Positions 12,108 to 24,448 of a DNA stretch of 64,000 bases are shown piece after piece (the first letter of the stretch is position 1; each line of letters opens with the position of its first letter). Made by a program: the position numbers and the translations under genes. Source of the DNA: Ceratothoa steindachneri (taxonomy: Eukaryota; Arthropoda; Malacostraca; Isopoda; Cymothoidae); assembly GCA_963969495.1 (NCBI GenBank), contig OZ018329.1:69304160-69368159 (forward strand), written 5' to 3'. The notes under the pieces were generated by a model. That model did no database searches. It had not been told where the DNA came from and saw only the letters and a list, made by a program, of their open reading frames with translations.

Positions 12108-12900
12108 TGTAGCAGAATGAGGTCAAAGGGCGACCACGTGCCCTTTTGTACCCAAAATCAAACGCGTTACAGTCACTTGACCAGGCATCTATATAATCCT
12201 TCGACTCAGTTTAGTAAGCAGCACTTATATCCTTCATACCTACTTCGGCGAACGAGCTGAAGGACGATCACCTTTCCCCCGCGGCGATTTCGATTCGAGT
12301 CGAAGGCTAAATCAATCCGGGAACTCTGCCATAGTCAATCGGCAAGTATCGACATCTGTGAACTCTGCCATAGTCAATCGGCAAATATCCGACGAGGATT
12401 CCCAACTCTGGAGGCCATCTACGAGTGCTCCCTCATCTGAAGCAAGGCGTAACCCAACTTTCTCCGTCGCATTCATCGTATCCCAACCCGCCCCTTTTCT
12501 GCAACGAGCTCGTAAGCTAGCGTAACCGTTGCCGCCTGAAGATTGATCTAGAATCTGGCTTACCCCAATGGTCCATTATTTGTGTGAACACCCCAGTTTT
12601 AAATACCCCTTTGCATCACCAACCTGAATCTGACCTACTTAATCCCCTAATTATCCCACCTGTGTCTCGTGTGGACATTTAACCCCGTCTGTTCGACCAT
12701 TCCTTTTAAACCCAATATTTGTGTAAATATAAATATCTTTTTGTTGTTAGTAAAGATATATTTTCGTCATTGTCTTTCTTTTGCAACCCCACTGCGTACC
12801 AGCTACCTGTTAATCATTAACCAACTTGCACTCTGAAATTTTAGTTTTAAAAAGGACCATGCAAAGTTAATAATAAACCATCCCCACTGGGCTCATAACA
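12108..12900 (+). repeat. right LTR of the gypsy-type element
   Basis: Starts TGTAGCAGAATGAGG and ends CTCATAACA, so it keeps canonical TG...CA ends. Compared with the left LTR it lacks about 240 bp after 'CCCTTTTGTACCC'. It carries the same TATATAA (12190-12196) and two copies of the 37-bp repeat. Confidence 0.85.
12190..12196 (+). promoter_or_regulatory. TATA box of the right LTR
   Basis: TATATAA at the position equivalent to 7768-7774 in the left LTR, with the downstream 'TTCGACTCAG' conserved. Confidence 0.5.
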
Positions 12901-13910
12901 ATTTCTTCATTTTGCTTTTTACGACTTACGAGTATTATGGGCCGTGATTCATAAATTAATGAGGATCGCTAAATAACATGAATTCCTAGCACTTTTTACT
13001 CTTTCTGTGTTTAGACAATATTTGCATAAGATGTTCCTTGCCTTAAAATTTGCCTGGGAGTCATATGTAGACATGTTTTGGTAGGGCATTCCAAATTTCG
13101 GTTCCGAGTCAACCAAGAGTTCTGGAGATAAATGTTAATCAATAAGGTTTTCAAAATAGTGAATAATAAAGGAATACGCAATATTCACTTTTTCTTTTTG
13201 CAGAAACTTGAGTGAGGGTGATACAAGCGAAGAGATAATAGAGCGAAATGATACCAATTATAAATAACACCTTTCCAAAATATTCGACAATAGTTAACTT
13301 TGTTCACCTAAAAAATATATTGTAAATGTGATGCCAAATTAATGAGGCTCCATAAAAACTCTCATCATAAATTTTCCTGTGTAAAAATAGGTTTGCTTGT
13401 TTGGATGTAATAAAAAGGCGTATTATTTAAATAACTTGCATAACTATACTTTTAAACCAAAATCTATCTCTAACAACCCTATTAACTAATACAAACGTTC
13501 TAATATATGTAGATTTTTAAAATATCCTTAAATAATTACTAATAAATAATTAATTTCTCACAAGTTGTTTCAAGATTTATTGAATTTTTTTGATAAAAGT
13601 GTAAATTCATAAAAAAACAACCTGTTAACAAATATGATTGGAAAATGTGAAGCACTCATCTATCTGTACAGAAGCTAGAGGACAGTGGGTAATAATTTCA
13701 AAATGTTAAAATTTACTGTAAGCAGATCTTGATTTTTTAATGCTATCGAACAGCCTAAAGAAACAAGCAGTTGTCTTCCAAGGAAGAGTGCCAGATAACT
13801 TGCTTTAGAGGCCATAGTAAGCTGTGTGACCGAATAAAAAATGGACGAAAGATGATCGGAAACTTGACCATTCACAACTACACACAATATTCGTGTTTGT
13901 AGAAAAAATA
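12901..13910. other. non-coding stretch, nothing recognised
   Basis: AT-rich DNA. A 70-codon minus-strand frame at 13887-13675 has no recognisable motif and is treated as chance. Confidence 0.5.
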
Positions 13911-13911
13911 A

Positions 13912-14565
13912 ACAAGGTGTGCTGACTAAAAGTCGTCTGCTCTCACCTATTCTGATTTATAACCTTACGACCTAAAAAAATTTCAATAATTCCGGGACTA
14001 ACATTGGAAGGACCTTGGAAATTATATCATTCGTAAGAAAATGTAAAACAACATAAGGGTTTCAAATTTCGTTAGAATCGGCTGAATAGTTATGATGTTA
14101 TTGTTAAATAATTCCTGGTTTAACCTAGGGAGGACGTGGTAATTACATATATCATTCGAAAGAGAATGTAAAACAACATAAAAGTTTCAGATTTCGTTAA
14201 AATCGGCCGAATAGTTATGATGTTATTGCCGAACAATTTTCGGGCTAACCTTAGGAGGACCCTGGCAATCATATCATCTGAAAGAGAATGTAAAACAACA
14301 TGGTTTTAAACTTCGTTGGATTCGGCCTAATAGTTATGATGTTATTGCCAAAATAAATAAATTCCCGAGTTACCTTGGGAGGACTTTGGTAATTATATCA
14401 TTCGAAAGACAATGCAAAACAACATAAGGGTTTTAGATTTCGTCAGAATCGGCTGAATAATTAAAATGTTATTACAAAAAATATCAAATGGGGACCGACC
14501 GACCGACTGACCGACTAACCCACTGACAGAGTGAGATAAAGAGTCACTTGCGACTAGACTCACAC
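13912..14565 (-). mobile_element. non-autonomous element with internal 121-bp tandem repeats, copy 1
   Basis: Its left side (13912-13970) and right side (14490-14565) are the reverse complement of the flanks of the element at 53805-54350, including 'CAGAATAAGTCAGAGCA'-type and 'GAGTCTAGTCGC' blocks. Between them lie four imperfect tandem units. No coding capacity. The shared outer sequences with different repeat numbers make it a transposed element rather than a local satellite. Transposition class unknown. Confidence 0.7.
13985..14475 (+). repeat. four-unit tandem repeat of about 121 bp
   Basis: Units start near 13985, 14106, 14227 and 14350. Each contains the blocks 'ATATCATTCGAAAGA', 'GTAAAACAACATAAG' and 'GAATAGTTATGATGTTATT'. 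Divergence between units is modest. The same unit occurs, inverted, at 53880-54290. Confidence 0.85.
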
Positions 14566-14599
14566 GCAAATAAATAAATATATTCTCATTGAATGGACA

Positions 14600-15060
14600 G
14601 CGGAAATCTTTCAAGAGGCAGAAGACAGGTTTGTTGCTGGGGTGGACAGGCATAAGATCAACGGACCCCTAACACCTGTCTTATTCGTGAAGGGCAAAGT
14701 CATCACCTAGTTGGATACTGCTAGAGGAAATGCCGGTGTAACCCTTCAACAAGATGCAGCAACCTCACACAAAGCCAAAATAATTCAAGAGTGGTGCCAG
14801 ACAAATTGTAAGGGGTTTTGGTCAAAGAATCTTTGGCTTCCCAGTTCGCCAGATTTGAACCCTTTGGACTTCGGAGGGCTGTAGAAGCTTGAGCAGTAAA
14901 CCTGTATCAAATCTCATCAAATGTCAATGTTTTAAAGTTCAAACTGGAAAAATGTTGAGAGAAAACATCAGCTGAAAATCTACGTGTAAAATGCACGGAG
15001 GTCATACCGAGATTTCGTCGTGTCCTCGATGCCAAAAAGATATCCAATTGAGTATTAGTT
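14600..15060 (+). pseudogene. C-terminal half of a mariner/Tc-type transposase, degenerate
   Basis: The plus strand reads, with stops, LQQDAATSHKAKIIQEWC (second catalytic Asp), then FWSKNLWLPSSPDLNPLDF (third Asp in SPDLNP), then a degraded C-terminus (PRFRRVLDAK-like) near 15005-15045. The N-terminal helix-turn-helix half of what looks like the same family lies downstream at 15490-15880. No intact frame. Confidence 0.8.
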
Positions 15061-15169
15061 ACATTATCTTGTAGCCGATAACTTTTTCTTTAGTTTTAAT
15101 CTAAACGTTATGAAATATTACATTGTGTTCTGAGAATAATTGAATAAATATGTCTGCACTTCGTGTTTC

Positions 15170-15170
<1 letters not shown>

Positions 15171-15222
<52 letters not shown>
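15171..15222. repeat. (AT)n microsatellite
   Basis: About 52 bases of alternating TA. It lies between the two halves of the split transposase. Confidence 0.97.
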
Positions 15223-15225
<3 letters not shown>

Positions 15226-15489
15226 GAATCGGGTGTCCCTTCCAAAACTTCGTATTTTTTTAACTAGTCCTTTCTTACTAACCAGTTGGCTTAATTTTCA
15301 TTATATTTTAACTCAATGTATAACACATTGCCTCACAATTATTCCAAAATTGTAAACGATACAATATATACTTTTATCGCGATATAAAAAACTACAAACT
15401 CTAGAGGTTTATATCTGTCATCATGAGTTGCTGGCTACAGACAGAGTTTCGTGCCTTAGGCTTTGTTTAAAAACGTACGCCTACAAATC

Positions 15490-15880
15490 TACTTATTTTT
15501 CAATTCCTCGCTACGGTAAAATGAGGTTGTCAGATGATGACGGTGTTCTTATTAAAGTTTGCTACATTGCCTAGAGATGGAAAAGTGAAACAATATTGCG
15601 CGAGTTCCCTGGCAGAGGTTGTAAGATACGTACACTTGAAAAAACTCTCGAGAAGATTCGCGATACAGGAACCACTCTCAAATCCGGGAAGTGGTAGGCC
15701 TCAAACAGCTACCGTTCCAAAAAATATGAATTACATAATTGATCAAATCTGGTCTCGGGAATATGAACCAGGGACTCATTTATGGCATGTAAACTGGAAA
15801 AAAATCAGAATATTTGTAAGAATTCGGTGAAAGGTGTAATGAAAGCGCCGAGATATGACCACTTAAAAAAATGCGAACCT
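15490..15880 (+). pseudogene. N-terminal helix-turn-helix half of a mariner/Tc-type transposase, degenerate
   Basis: The plus strand gives MRLSDDDGVLIKVCYIA, LREFPGRGCKIRTLEK, a 'RDTGTT.KSGSGRPQTA' linker, and a 'EPGTH' block followed by a decayed second helix-turn-helix. The GRP-containing linker between two DNA-binding domains is typical of this superfamily. Two frame changes are needed. It probably belongs with the C-terminal half at 14600-15060, but the order of the halves is reversed. Confidence 0.75.
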
Positions 15881-15936
15881 TTTGGGTGGGTCATCCGATA
15901 TGGGTGAGCCTTCCCATTTCGAGTCATTACATTTCA

Positions 15937-16570
15937 TACCAAATCGCCAGACAACAAGTGTCCGATCTTCAAAACATCTTGACACCACAAATCTATCCAC
16001 ACGATTTTAATTTACACACATTAATGAGCAGAATTTCAATTTGTATTGTAGTCTTTATTAACTTTTTTTTCTCTCCTTACTCCAATGCATTATCATACGT
16101 AATCTCATATTTCACCACCCCTGTGCATTATCTCCCATTGATGGATGTGTTGTGTGAAAAACTGCACCTATAATTAACTATTCACTTCTCAAATCTTTAA
16201 ATATGTAAACCGTGTAACATTCATATCTCTTTTGTAACAATTTATGCCCAAGTCTCTCGCATTTTTACCTTGTGATAATTTCTAAGTCAAGCAAATACGT
16301 GTAAAATATATAAAGTGTTAGCGACATTTTATGCTCTGAACCATGTAGAGAATGCCTTTACAAAAACGTTATTTTATTTTATTCGTTTTCTGCAAAAACG
16401 AATGACTATTTTGTAATATTATAGCATCTAGTTCTTTGTTTTCTTAAGTCGGGTGACTCTATTGCTGACCAAACCGCAAGAAAACAATTGTAACCCCCCT
16501 CAAAACACATTGATACTTCATATTCATTCACACGGTCCTAAGTCAAAGACACAATAATGAGCGGATCTGG
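15937..16570 (+). repeat. diverged direct repeat pair of about 105 bp
   Basis: About 15937-16040 and 16466-16570 share ordered blocks ('ACCAAA.CGC.AGA.AACAA', 'CAAAACA', 'CACACG', 'CACA.TAATGAGC'). Too diverged to define ends. Possibly two copies of an old dispersed repeat. Confidence 0.4.
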
Positions 16571-16574
16571 ACGC

Positions 16575-18450
16575 CTAAAAGACTCTCTTTCACCAACCGA
16601 AGGTATATCAACAAGCATTAACTACGTATACCCACACACACAAACACAAATAATAATAATAACATTGCCAATAATAATAATAGATGGTTTATATGGTGCT
16701 CTTCAAAACCTTGAAATCTTCGTAGCCTAACATCGACTAAAAAAAGTCTTACAGAAGAGATGGGTTTTCAGAGCTTGCCAAACTACAAGTGTTTATTGTG
16801 GTTTGGTTCATCGCGTACCATTTTACTCTCTCCACAAACCACAATAGTGACAACCCTCCTAATCACACCTCCAAATATCCTCGTGCGCTAAATCCGAAAT
16901 ATTAGTCCTTCATTTAGCCCAATTATGTACCTCAGGATATTGATAATCTCGAATTAATCTTGAATTAATGTTATCTGTTTATTATTTTGCAACATCATCC
17001 GTTCGAGAGTATTCTGTGGTGACCAATTTCTGTGCAAACTAATTGATCATACATTGCGCTTATTAGCCTCGAAACCATTTAATCTTCTTTATGCTTTTAT
17101 TTTTATCCTTTTTTGATAATAAAATAAAAAGGTGACATAATTCAATTCACTCATTGTAGAAATAATTTTTAACTGAGATTTTTTTCGTTACCTTTTCTTC
17201 CAGTATTTGCTCTTTACGATTTGACAGCTTTACATGATGACTGGTGTTGGACGTGAAATGTATTTAGGAAGATCTGATAAGGAAGTTTACGGCATTCTTA
17301 ATAGTTCCTAAGTTTTTTAGACCACGGTGTGACTAGTGCCTAGTTTACTTTTCCCAATTGTGGTTCTCAGTGTGGAGCATTTCCGTCAGGTCGCTGTTTT
17401 CGATGCATAAATTAAATGGTGTGAAAAAAAAAAGAAACGGACACCGGTTTTTCGGCTTTGCTCGATCAGTCTGTGGCTACAAAACCAGATGTTGCTCCGT
17501 TAATTCACTTTTCCCTCTGTGATGATGCTCAACTCTGCCCTACCGCGATTTGCTTAGGGAAAGTTTTGACTATTCAAATAAGTTATTATTCACCTTTTAT
17601 AATTTCACCACGATTGAGCAGGAAAATTGGCTTTTTACTCTAGTCAGACGAAAATATGTATATAAGAAACCTGATCAGTGCACATGAATTGGAATTAAAA
17701 GTCCAAATTTCAATTTGTCAGAAGGGCAGCATAAATTTAGTCCTTATGTCTCAAACCTCATTTTAAATGATATTTTAATCACCTAAAGCTAACGCCTCCA
17801 GATTAATGTCAGTTGCCTGGTATTATATATGCTAGTATTTCAGTTTTCTTTGTCAATTTATTTTATTTAACGGCTGAAGAGGATATGATAAACTACATAT
17901 CGTTATTGAATAAAACAGTGCTTATCTAATCATCTGTTTCCTAGACTTCTTTAGGCATTTACAATCATAATTATTTTATCGGTAAACATAATGAATTCAC
18001 CTTACAGCATTTGTAGCAATTTCCTTCTTACGAGTACTATCCCTCTTCTCTCTCCTTCATTGACCCTCAGCAGTCGCTAGGGGAAGGATGAAAATACAAC
18101 AACAGAAACCTTCTCTTTATTGGCCTTCTGGTATAAGATTCCTGATGATAACTAGCGACGGATACGGAAAGTATGCCATGTAATGATTAATTACACTGGT
18201 CTGCGTCACAAATGTACTTTAGGTTTTCTATAGTGTTTCTTAATAAAATTGACCTCCTAAATCCGAATCTGTCATCCGTTTTTCTCTATCACCTCCAGTT
18301 TTTTCGATACAGGGGGTGATAATAATTTTATAGTTTATACATCTCCTATATTACATCAAATTTCAATAGTTTTTGCACTGCTCTATTCACAGTAAATTTT
18401 GTGTACATTTTAAGTAATTATGCAAATAGGTTTATATTTTGCAGGTTAAA
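16575..18450. other. non-coding stretch, nothing recognised
   Basis: AT-rich sequence with a (TAA)n-like patch near 16645-16685. A 61-codon frame at 17458-17643 shows no known motif. Confidence 0.5.
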
Positions 18451-18762
18451 AATTGCTTAGCATTATAATAATAAGAATAATAATAATAATAGTGGTTGAG
18501 TTAAAAATGAACAGAAAATGTATGAATAGCTCCGACAGATTTTGCTATGTTTGCGGCAAAGTGACTTTTCCCGAGCAGCAAAGTACAATTCCTCCTGTAA
18601 TTAAATCTTTTGCACCACATATCTGCTGCAAGGGATGCTACATAAGTTTAAGACGCTGGAGTCAGGGCGAACAGAAGTCCCTCTCTTTTGGTGTTCCCAT
18701 GGTGTGGAGAGATGGCAAGGACCACACTACGGACTGCTATTTTTGAATGAAAAATCTTAAAG

Positions 18763-18960
18763 GTGAGCATTGTATCAAGTATTTAAGCTTTCTGTATTAT
18801 ACTGGCTCCTGAAAATGTCATTATTATGCAAAGACTTAGCATAAAATTAAAAACTAACATAGTTCACTTCAGCATGAACATATCCTTTACTAAACATTTA
18901 TGTACTATCTGCAACTCCAAATCAATTCCTTTATGTAATATGCAATTATATTTTCCACAG
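18763..18960 (+). other. intron 1 of the unknown repeat-associated gene
   Basis: Donor AAAG|GTGAGC, acceptor TTTTCCACAG. Joining gives L-K-G-I-N-K in frame (phase 1). Confidence 0.65.
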
Positions 18961-19596
18961 GTATAAATAAGAAGAATAAACATAGTGTGGCATATCCGGA
19001 TGTTCCTTCTGCCATCAAACCCCTGCCCCATGGCCCAGGAATTCCTATACCTTCTCCCCCTGAACATATAGAGGTACATGTAGAGATTAATATGGAAGTT
19101 GACCAAGATTATGACACATCTGAGTCTCATCAGGTTTCCACACATGATATGGTCGCAAGACCATTCACTTAAGTTCAGTTAAATGACCTGACCAGGGATC
19201 TGGGGGTTTCAAAGGGCGAATACACAACTTCTTGGCTCTCGACTTCGTGAAAGTAATCTTCTCGCTTAAGAAACAACATTTCTTTGGTACAGAAATAGAG
19301 GACAAGAGTTTCGAAGCTATTTTTTACAGCATTCTTCCAGCTCTTTAGTATACTGCGCCAATATTAAAGGACTTGTTGAGGCCCTTGGAATTCCCTACAA
19401 CCCATTAGAATGGAGACTGTTCATAGATTCCTCCAGTAGAAGTTTAAAAGCTGTGTTACTGAATATTGGTAACAAGATAGCTTCCGTTCCTATAGGCCAT
19501 TCAATCCAACTTACTGAAAGTTATAAAAATATGAAAAAATTGCTGGATGCAATAAATTACTCTAGCTATAAGTGGAGGATATGTGGAGACTTAAAG

Positions 19597-20009
19597 GTAA
19601 GATCATTTTACACTTGGCATTTCTAAGCTTTTTAATACTGAAATTTTCATTTTTAATTGTCAATAAATGTATACACCTTTTGGTCAACTTAAATTTTACA
19701 AGAATGCAAATCTGGAATTCCTGAGTCTTATTTGAGTTATATTTTTTGTTGAAGTTTGTCCCTATAGGTTAATGCATCCTATTGGGTTAATGGGGAACTT
19801 ATCCTAATTGAGAAGGTATACAACACAACTCAATAAACTCAAAATACGATGTAAATATATCCAATTAGTTCCAATACGATGATTTAATGCATCGGCATAC
19901 AGGATTTTTCAGTACATATTCATATTCTTATTGTTTTAAGAAATATTACTTTGAATTTGTTTTTAGAAATATTACACTGAATTTACATACTGTGCTAAAT
20001 TTTTTTCAG
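19597..20009 (+). other. intron 2 of the unknown repeat-associated gene
   Basis: Donor TTAAAG|GTAAGA, acceptor TTTTTTCAG|GTAGTG. Joining gives C-G-D-L-K-V-V-S in frame (phase 0), matching the flow of the related family. Confidence 0.65.
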
Positions 20010-20879
20010 GTAGTGTCTCTTACGCTTGGGACGCAAACAGGCTACACGAAGCATCCCTGTTTCCTATGTTTATAGGACAGTCGTGCAGATAGTATGCACT
20101 ATGAGAAGAAGGTTTGGCCTCCACGAGAAGCATTTAGAATTAGATCAAACAATGTGATAGCTGAACCTTTAGTGCCTCCTCAAAAAATACTCCTCCCTCC
20201 ACTGCATATAAAGCTTGGCATAATGAAAAATTATGTCAAAACCCTTAATAAAGTAGGCCAAGCTTTTAAATTTTTTCTTCAAAAATTTCCACAAATCAGT
20301 GACGCTAAAGCTCCATGGGGGAATTTTTGATGGACTTCAAATCAGGAACTTGATCAGCAATTTGATGCATCAATGAAGGACATAGAAAAAGATGCCTGGA
20401 AAGCTTTCAAAGCTCTAGTTAACAATTTTCTAGGCAATAAAAGAAGCCTAGAAGAATATGTTGCCCTGGTCAATCAGCTCTTAACAAGTCTCAAACATTT
20501 GGGAGCTCAAATGTCAATAAAGATACACTTTTTACAGTCCCATCTGGATTATTTTCCCGACAACTGCGGGGATTACAGTAAAGAACAGAGGCAAAGATTC
20601 CACCAGGACATAAAAACAATGGAATCCAGGTACCAGTGTAAATGGAACGGAAACATGCTTGCTGACTACTGTTGGTGTTTGAAGCGTGATGCACCAGATG
20701 ACAGGCACAAACGAAAATCGTCAAGGGCGTCTGTTCTTCGAAATTATAATTATTTTCTTTATTATGTTGCATTCTTTTATTTTTTGTTTATTAAAAGAAT
20801 TATAGTTTACATACGTGTATTCCTGTTTATATGATATAACAGTAATAATGCATTATTAGATAGAGAAAGTTGTTTTTTT

Positions 20880-23800
20880 TTTTAATTCAGAAAAAATGAG
20901 GTAATCTCAATGAAAATGGTGTATGCTGTACTGAGAAAATCTGACCTGATTGAACAAAAATACATTTATTTTTTAGCTCAGGAGGTTGGATTCATTAAGA
21001 AACCACAAAAAAATCCTGGGGAACCTAAAAGAAATTTCAAACGCAGGCCTGTGTTATTAATGTCTTATTTAAACAGCTGAGTGTTGTGTATGAAACGAGA
21101 CTGAGCGACGATCCTATTTTTTTATGCTAGAGCAAAGCTTTCATTTATATTAGTACCAAACTGTGAGGCACTTGAGAGAATCGGGAGCCAGCATGTTTAC
21201 CGATAGACCTTTTTTTCCTATTTTTCTAGTTTAGTGAAATATGCTACGGAAAAAAATTTAATGTACATCTCCAAGAAAAGTATTTGCTTTTATATTTTTC
21301 ATTATTCCCTACATTTGCTTTTCATTCTAACACGAAAACAATTACCGATCTAAGGAAAATAGAAGCATTTTGACGCCATTGGTTTTAGGAACAAAAGTGA
21401 AATTTATTTAAGTGCATTATTATTAATTTGATTGAATTATTTAGCAAATTTATCTAAGGAATTAATCTTTACAATAATAATGGAATATTTAGTTTTAAGT
21501 AAGTTAACAAGTATAATTATAGTGTTTTATATTTTTGTGTAGGTAGGAGATAGAAACACAATGAACCTTTTTTCATGGCTTCATTCAGAAATCCAGCCAT
21601 TTAGGAGGAATCACGTTCAATGAATTCAAAAATTTGTTGGTGGAATTAATTGGTACTTTTCTTTATGCTCACTTGATGTACGGGTTTACAAAGAAAAACA
21701 AAGACTCTTTGCTTGATTATTATATTTATGAATGATGAAATTTCTATTTTTGTATAGATTTTGACTTGTATTCAAATTTCTATTCAATAGTTCCTTTTTC
21801 CCTTTTCTGTTTGCTCCATGCCTTTTCAGTACTTTCCAACCTATGGTATCCCTTCTGCACAAACGGTTTTAATATGATTTTGCTAATTTAAAAAAAGAGG
21901 ATATGTGCACCATTTCGAATTTGCCATCTTTTTGACAGTAGGGAAGCACTATGTAGTTAGGTGGTGATAAAGTGTTTTGGGGGAAAAATCGAGTCGCAAT
22001 CACCTTAAATCGACCTCAACCTTCTTAATTCTATTAATAATAATAATGATAAACCAAAATTATAACATTAGCGAAGGAGTGAAATTCACCTTAAAATGAC
22101 CCGTGCTTAAGGAAAAACCAGGATCAAAGTGAAACTCATCTGAAAATTGCACTATTTTGGTATTGCGCATCCATATGACAAGATACCATCTACTTAGGAG
22201 AAGACCCAAAGTTGCGCCTGATTCTCAGAGAAAATTATAATTATAAGTAAAAAGTAAATTATAATTATAAATAAATAATGCGCCCTTTATCTTGAAGCCA
22301 TTTTATTGGAATTTGGACATCATAATAAATCTTTTGGTTTGTGCCATTTTTGAAGGAGTTTTGCGATTTTTGCCTGGTTTGTTTGCCTGATATGATGAAA
22401 TTTAGGGCATATTTTTCAGTCATAATAGTTTTAATATAATTCACTGTATATTTAACCTAACATTCTGTATTATGAGAGAATACTATTTAGTTCTTACTTG
22501 TAAAAAAAACAACAATTTCGGTCTTGATAACTAAAAATGTTAAGAGTTCGTACTGTTGAGATGTAAAGTTGCATACTGTAGTCTCATGTTTTTTTTTAAA
22601 GTTACATACGTTGGTTATGTTTTATTAATAATTTGCGGGTCAGCTTCAATCAGAGATATTTTGGACAATGCAATTAAACTTGTCTCCAGCGATATATCAA
22701 GACACATTTAAATGAGTTTCACACACTCTTAGTACATTACATCCTAAGTAGTCTCTTATGGTTTGAAATTTAAGCATATATTTAGCTCCCATAATTTCCA
22801 TATTTTATTTATAAAAGCTCTCTCAATACCATTCTGGTATGTTTCACTACATTTTGGAATTTCAGTCGAAAAGAATAAAACATGTGTTCAATACCATAGA
22901 AGATGCCCATCCTTCCAAAGACTTTCATAATGTTAAATTTGCTAAGAGAGTTTCTCGCACTACACCAAAAATCAACGAGGGATTTAAGAAAGGAGGCATA
23001 TCGAACTGTTAAACTTTGGTACCACAACTTTTAATGTAGTAATGAAAGCCTTAAATTCAAAGCAGAAGTTGAGGGGGTAGCATTAAGTATAGACTATTGA
23101 AAATGTTGGGAGAGTCTCCATATCTCAGGAATTGGCCTCTAGTAAACTAAGGTGTAACTATCTCAATAATGAAAGAAACCCGCATGCAATTGGAAAGAGA
23201 ATAAATTGTAGATGAGGTAGAACCTATTTATCCAATTCTTTCCTTCTTTTAATCCCATGTAATCTTTTTATTATATATAAGCCAAGGTGTTTAGAATACA
23301 TGAATGTTTAAATCTCAATACGTATTAAATAAGTGTGTCTAGAATTTGAACTTTAGTGTTCAGGACCGAATTTAATTTATGGCCACTGTCCTATATTATG
23401 ATCTAATAAAAGATCATTAAATTTGGGTGGATAAAGCCTACTACATAGTACAAGGATGTTAAATCAAAATGATCCTTTCCTGGAGAGAAGAGTGGCGTGC
23501 GGTGAGAAATGGATTCTGTAAGACAATCGGAAACGAATTCAAAAGACCTTAAAACAATTCTTCAACGCTCAAATTCCTTTAAAGGAATCTTTAATGACCA
23601 GAGAAGTACAGCAGATAACATTATTCACCTAACTTTTAGGAACCATGAAAAAAGAACAACCCAACCACGAGCCACAGGTCTTGTCACTCTTTAGATTTTG
23701 CAAGCGAAACTAGCGCTTGCCAAGGATGATGTTAAATAAGTTAACGAAACTATGAATCGAGCTTCGCCCCTATCGAGGTTCTTCTCAGGACCTTTCTCTT

Positions 23801-24200
23801 ACAGGTATTGAATAATAAAGATTTTTTTCACCAAAAGATTTCTTGAGAGTCTATTTGTTCTAAACAAAAAGCATTTTGGAGTAAAGTCATCGATTCTTAT
23901 TACGGATTGACAAAAGTGTGTTAATGTAAAAATGACACTTTAATTAATAAATGTAGTTATATACCCTCTAACATTCATAACCAAAAGTGAAATTCCTTTC
24001 TGGACAACTTCATGTCTGCCAATTATCATTATAAAAGGAAAGTTCTAATTTTAGGATTTATTGCTCTTGCCGTTCTTGACATTTTTTTCTCCACATCCCT
24101 AAAACCTCTCTCATTTCCTATTTGATGTCTCTTCCAATTTCATTGCACATTTATGCCTTTTTCATTCGCTTATCACTTAAAAGGATGATAGGAGTGAGTA
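20880..24200. other. presumed intronic DNA, nothing recognised
   Basis: AT-rich DNA downstream of the last visible cadherin exon (on the minus strand). Short open frames at 22809-23027 (minus) and 23509-23694 (plus) carry no motif that I recognise. A small palindromic AT patch lies near 22235-22275. Confidence 0.5.
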
Positions 24201-24214
24201 AGAAAGTCATTTAC

Positions 24215-24448
24215 CTTGAAGACCTCCCCCGTCGGTAGCGACTGCCTGGAGTCGGTAGGCAGCCGCGAGTTCCCGATCGAAGCAGCAAAGCGCCGTCCGA
24301 ATCTGGCCGGAAGAGGCGTTGATCTTGAACAGCCGCTCGCCGGTGTGCTCCTCCACCACGTTCTTCTCCAAGGAGTAGGTCAGAAGGGCGTTCGTTCCGA
24401 ATGTCACATCGTCATTATCAAACGCCGTCACCGTGCCCACAATTTCTT
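24215..24448 (-). CDS. cadherin exon 3 of 3 visible (extracellular cadherin repeat)
   Basis: A 234-bp minus-strand exon in phase 1/1, with a TTTACGTAG acceptor and a TTCAAG|GTAAAT donor. It encodes most of one cadherin repeat: EEIVGTVTAFDNDDVTFGTN with the DxD-type calcium-binding Asp, LLTYSLEKN, RLFKINASSGQI, FDREL (the DRE calcium motif) and YRLQAVATDGGG (the ATDGG strand). An NAS N-glycosylation site is present. Codon usage is GC-rich compared with its surroundings. Its first codon is completed by the last base of exon 40164-41274, so the repeat runs unbroken across a 15.7-kb intron. The product would be a non-classical cadherin, a calcium-dependent adhesion or signalling receptor at the cell surface. 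Which orthologue (for example the insect Cad87A/86C/89D-type groups) cannot be decided here. The downstream exon is not in this window. Confidence 0.93.

Larger units (their letters stand above)
18500..20760 (+). pseudogene. intron-containing repeat-associated protein of unknown function, copy 1
   Basis: Three exons are visible. Exon 1 (to 18762) has two Cys-rich pairs (FCYVCGKVTF; HICCKGC) and a PMVWRDGKDHTTDCYF block, i.e. a zinc-finger-like N-terminus. Exon 2 (18961-19596) begins GINKKNKHSVAYPDVPSA and ends with WRLFIDSSSRSLKA, later WRICGDLK. Exon 3 (from 20010) has GYTKHPCFLCL, LLPPLHIKLGIMKN, DAWKAFKALVNNFLGN, a SIKIHFLQSHLDYFP block and MLADYCWCLKRD. Introns 1 and 2 have GT-AG borders. 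Stops (in CYF*M and CLCL*) and frameshifts in exon 2 make it dead. I know similar proteins as a recurrent multicopy family in invertebrates. The spaced Asp/Asp/Glu positions suggest, without proving, an RNase H-like transposase. A second copy is at 28080-29600, minus. Confidence 0.7.
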
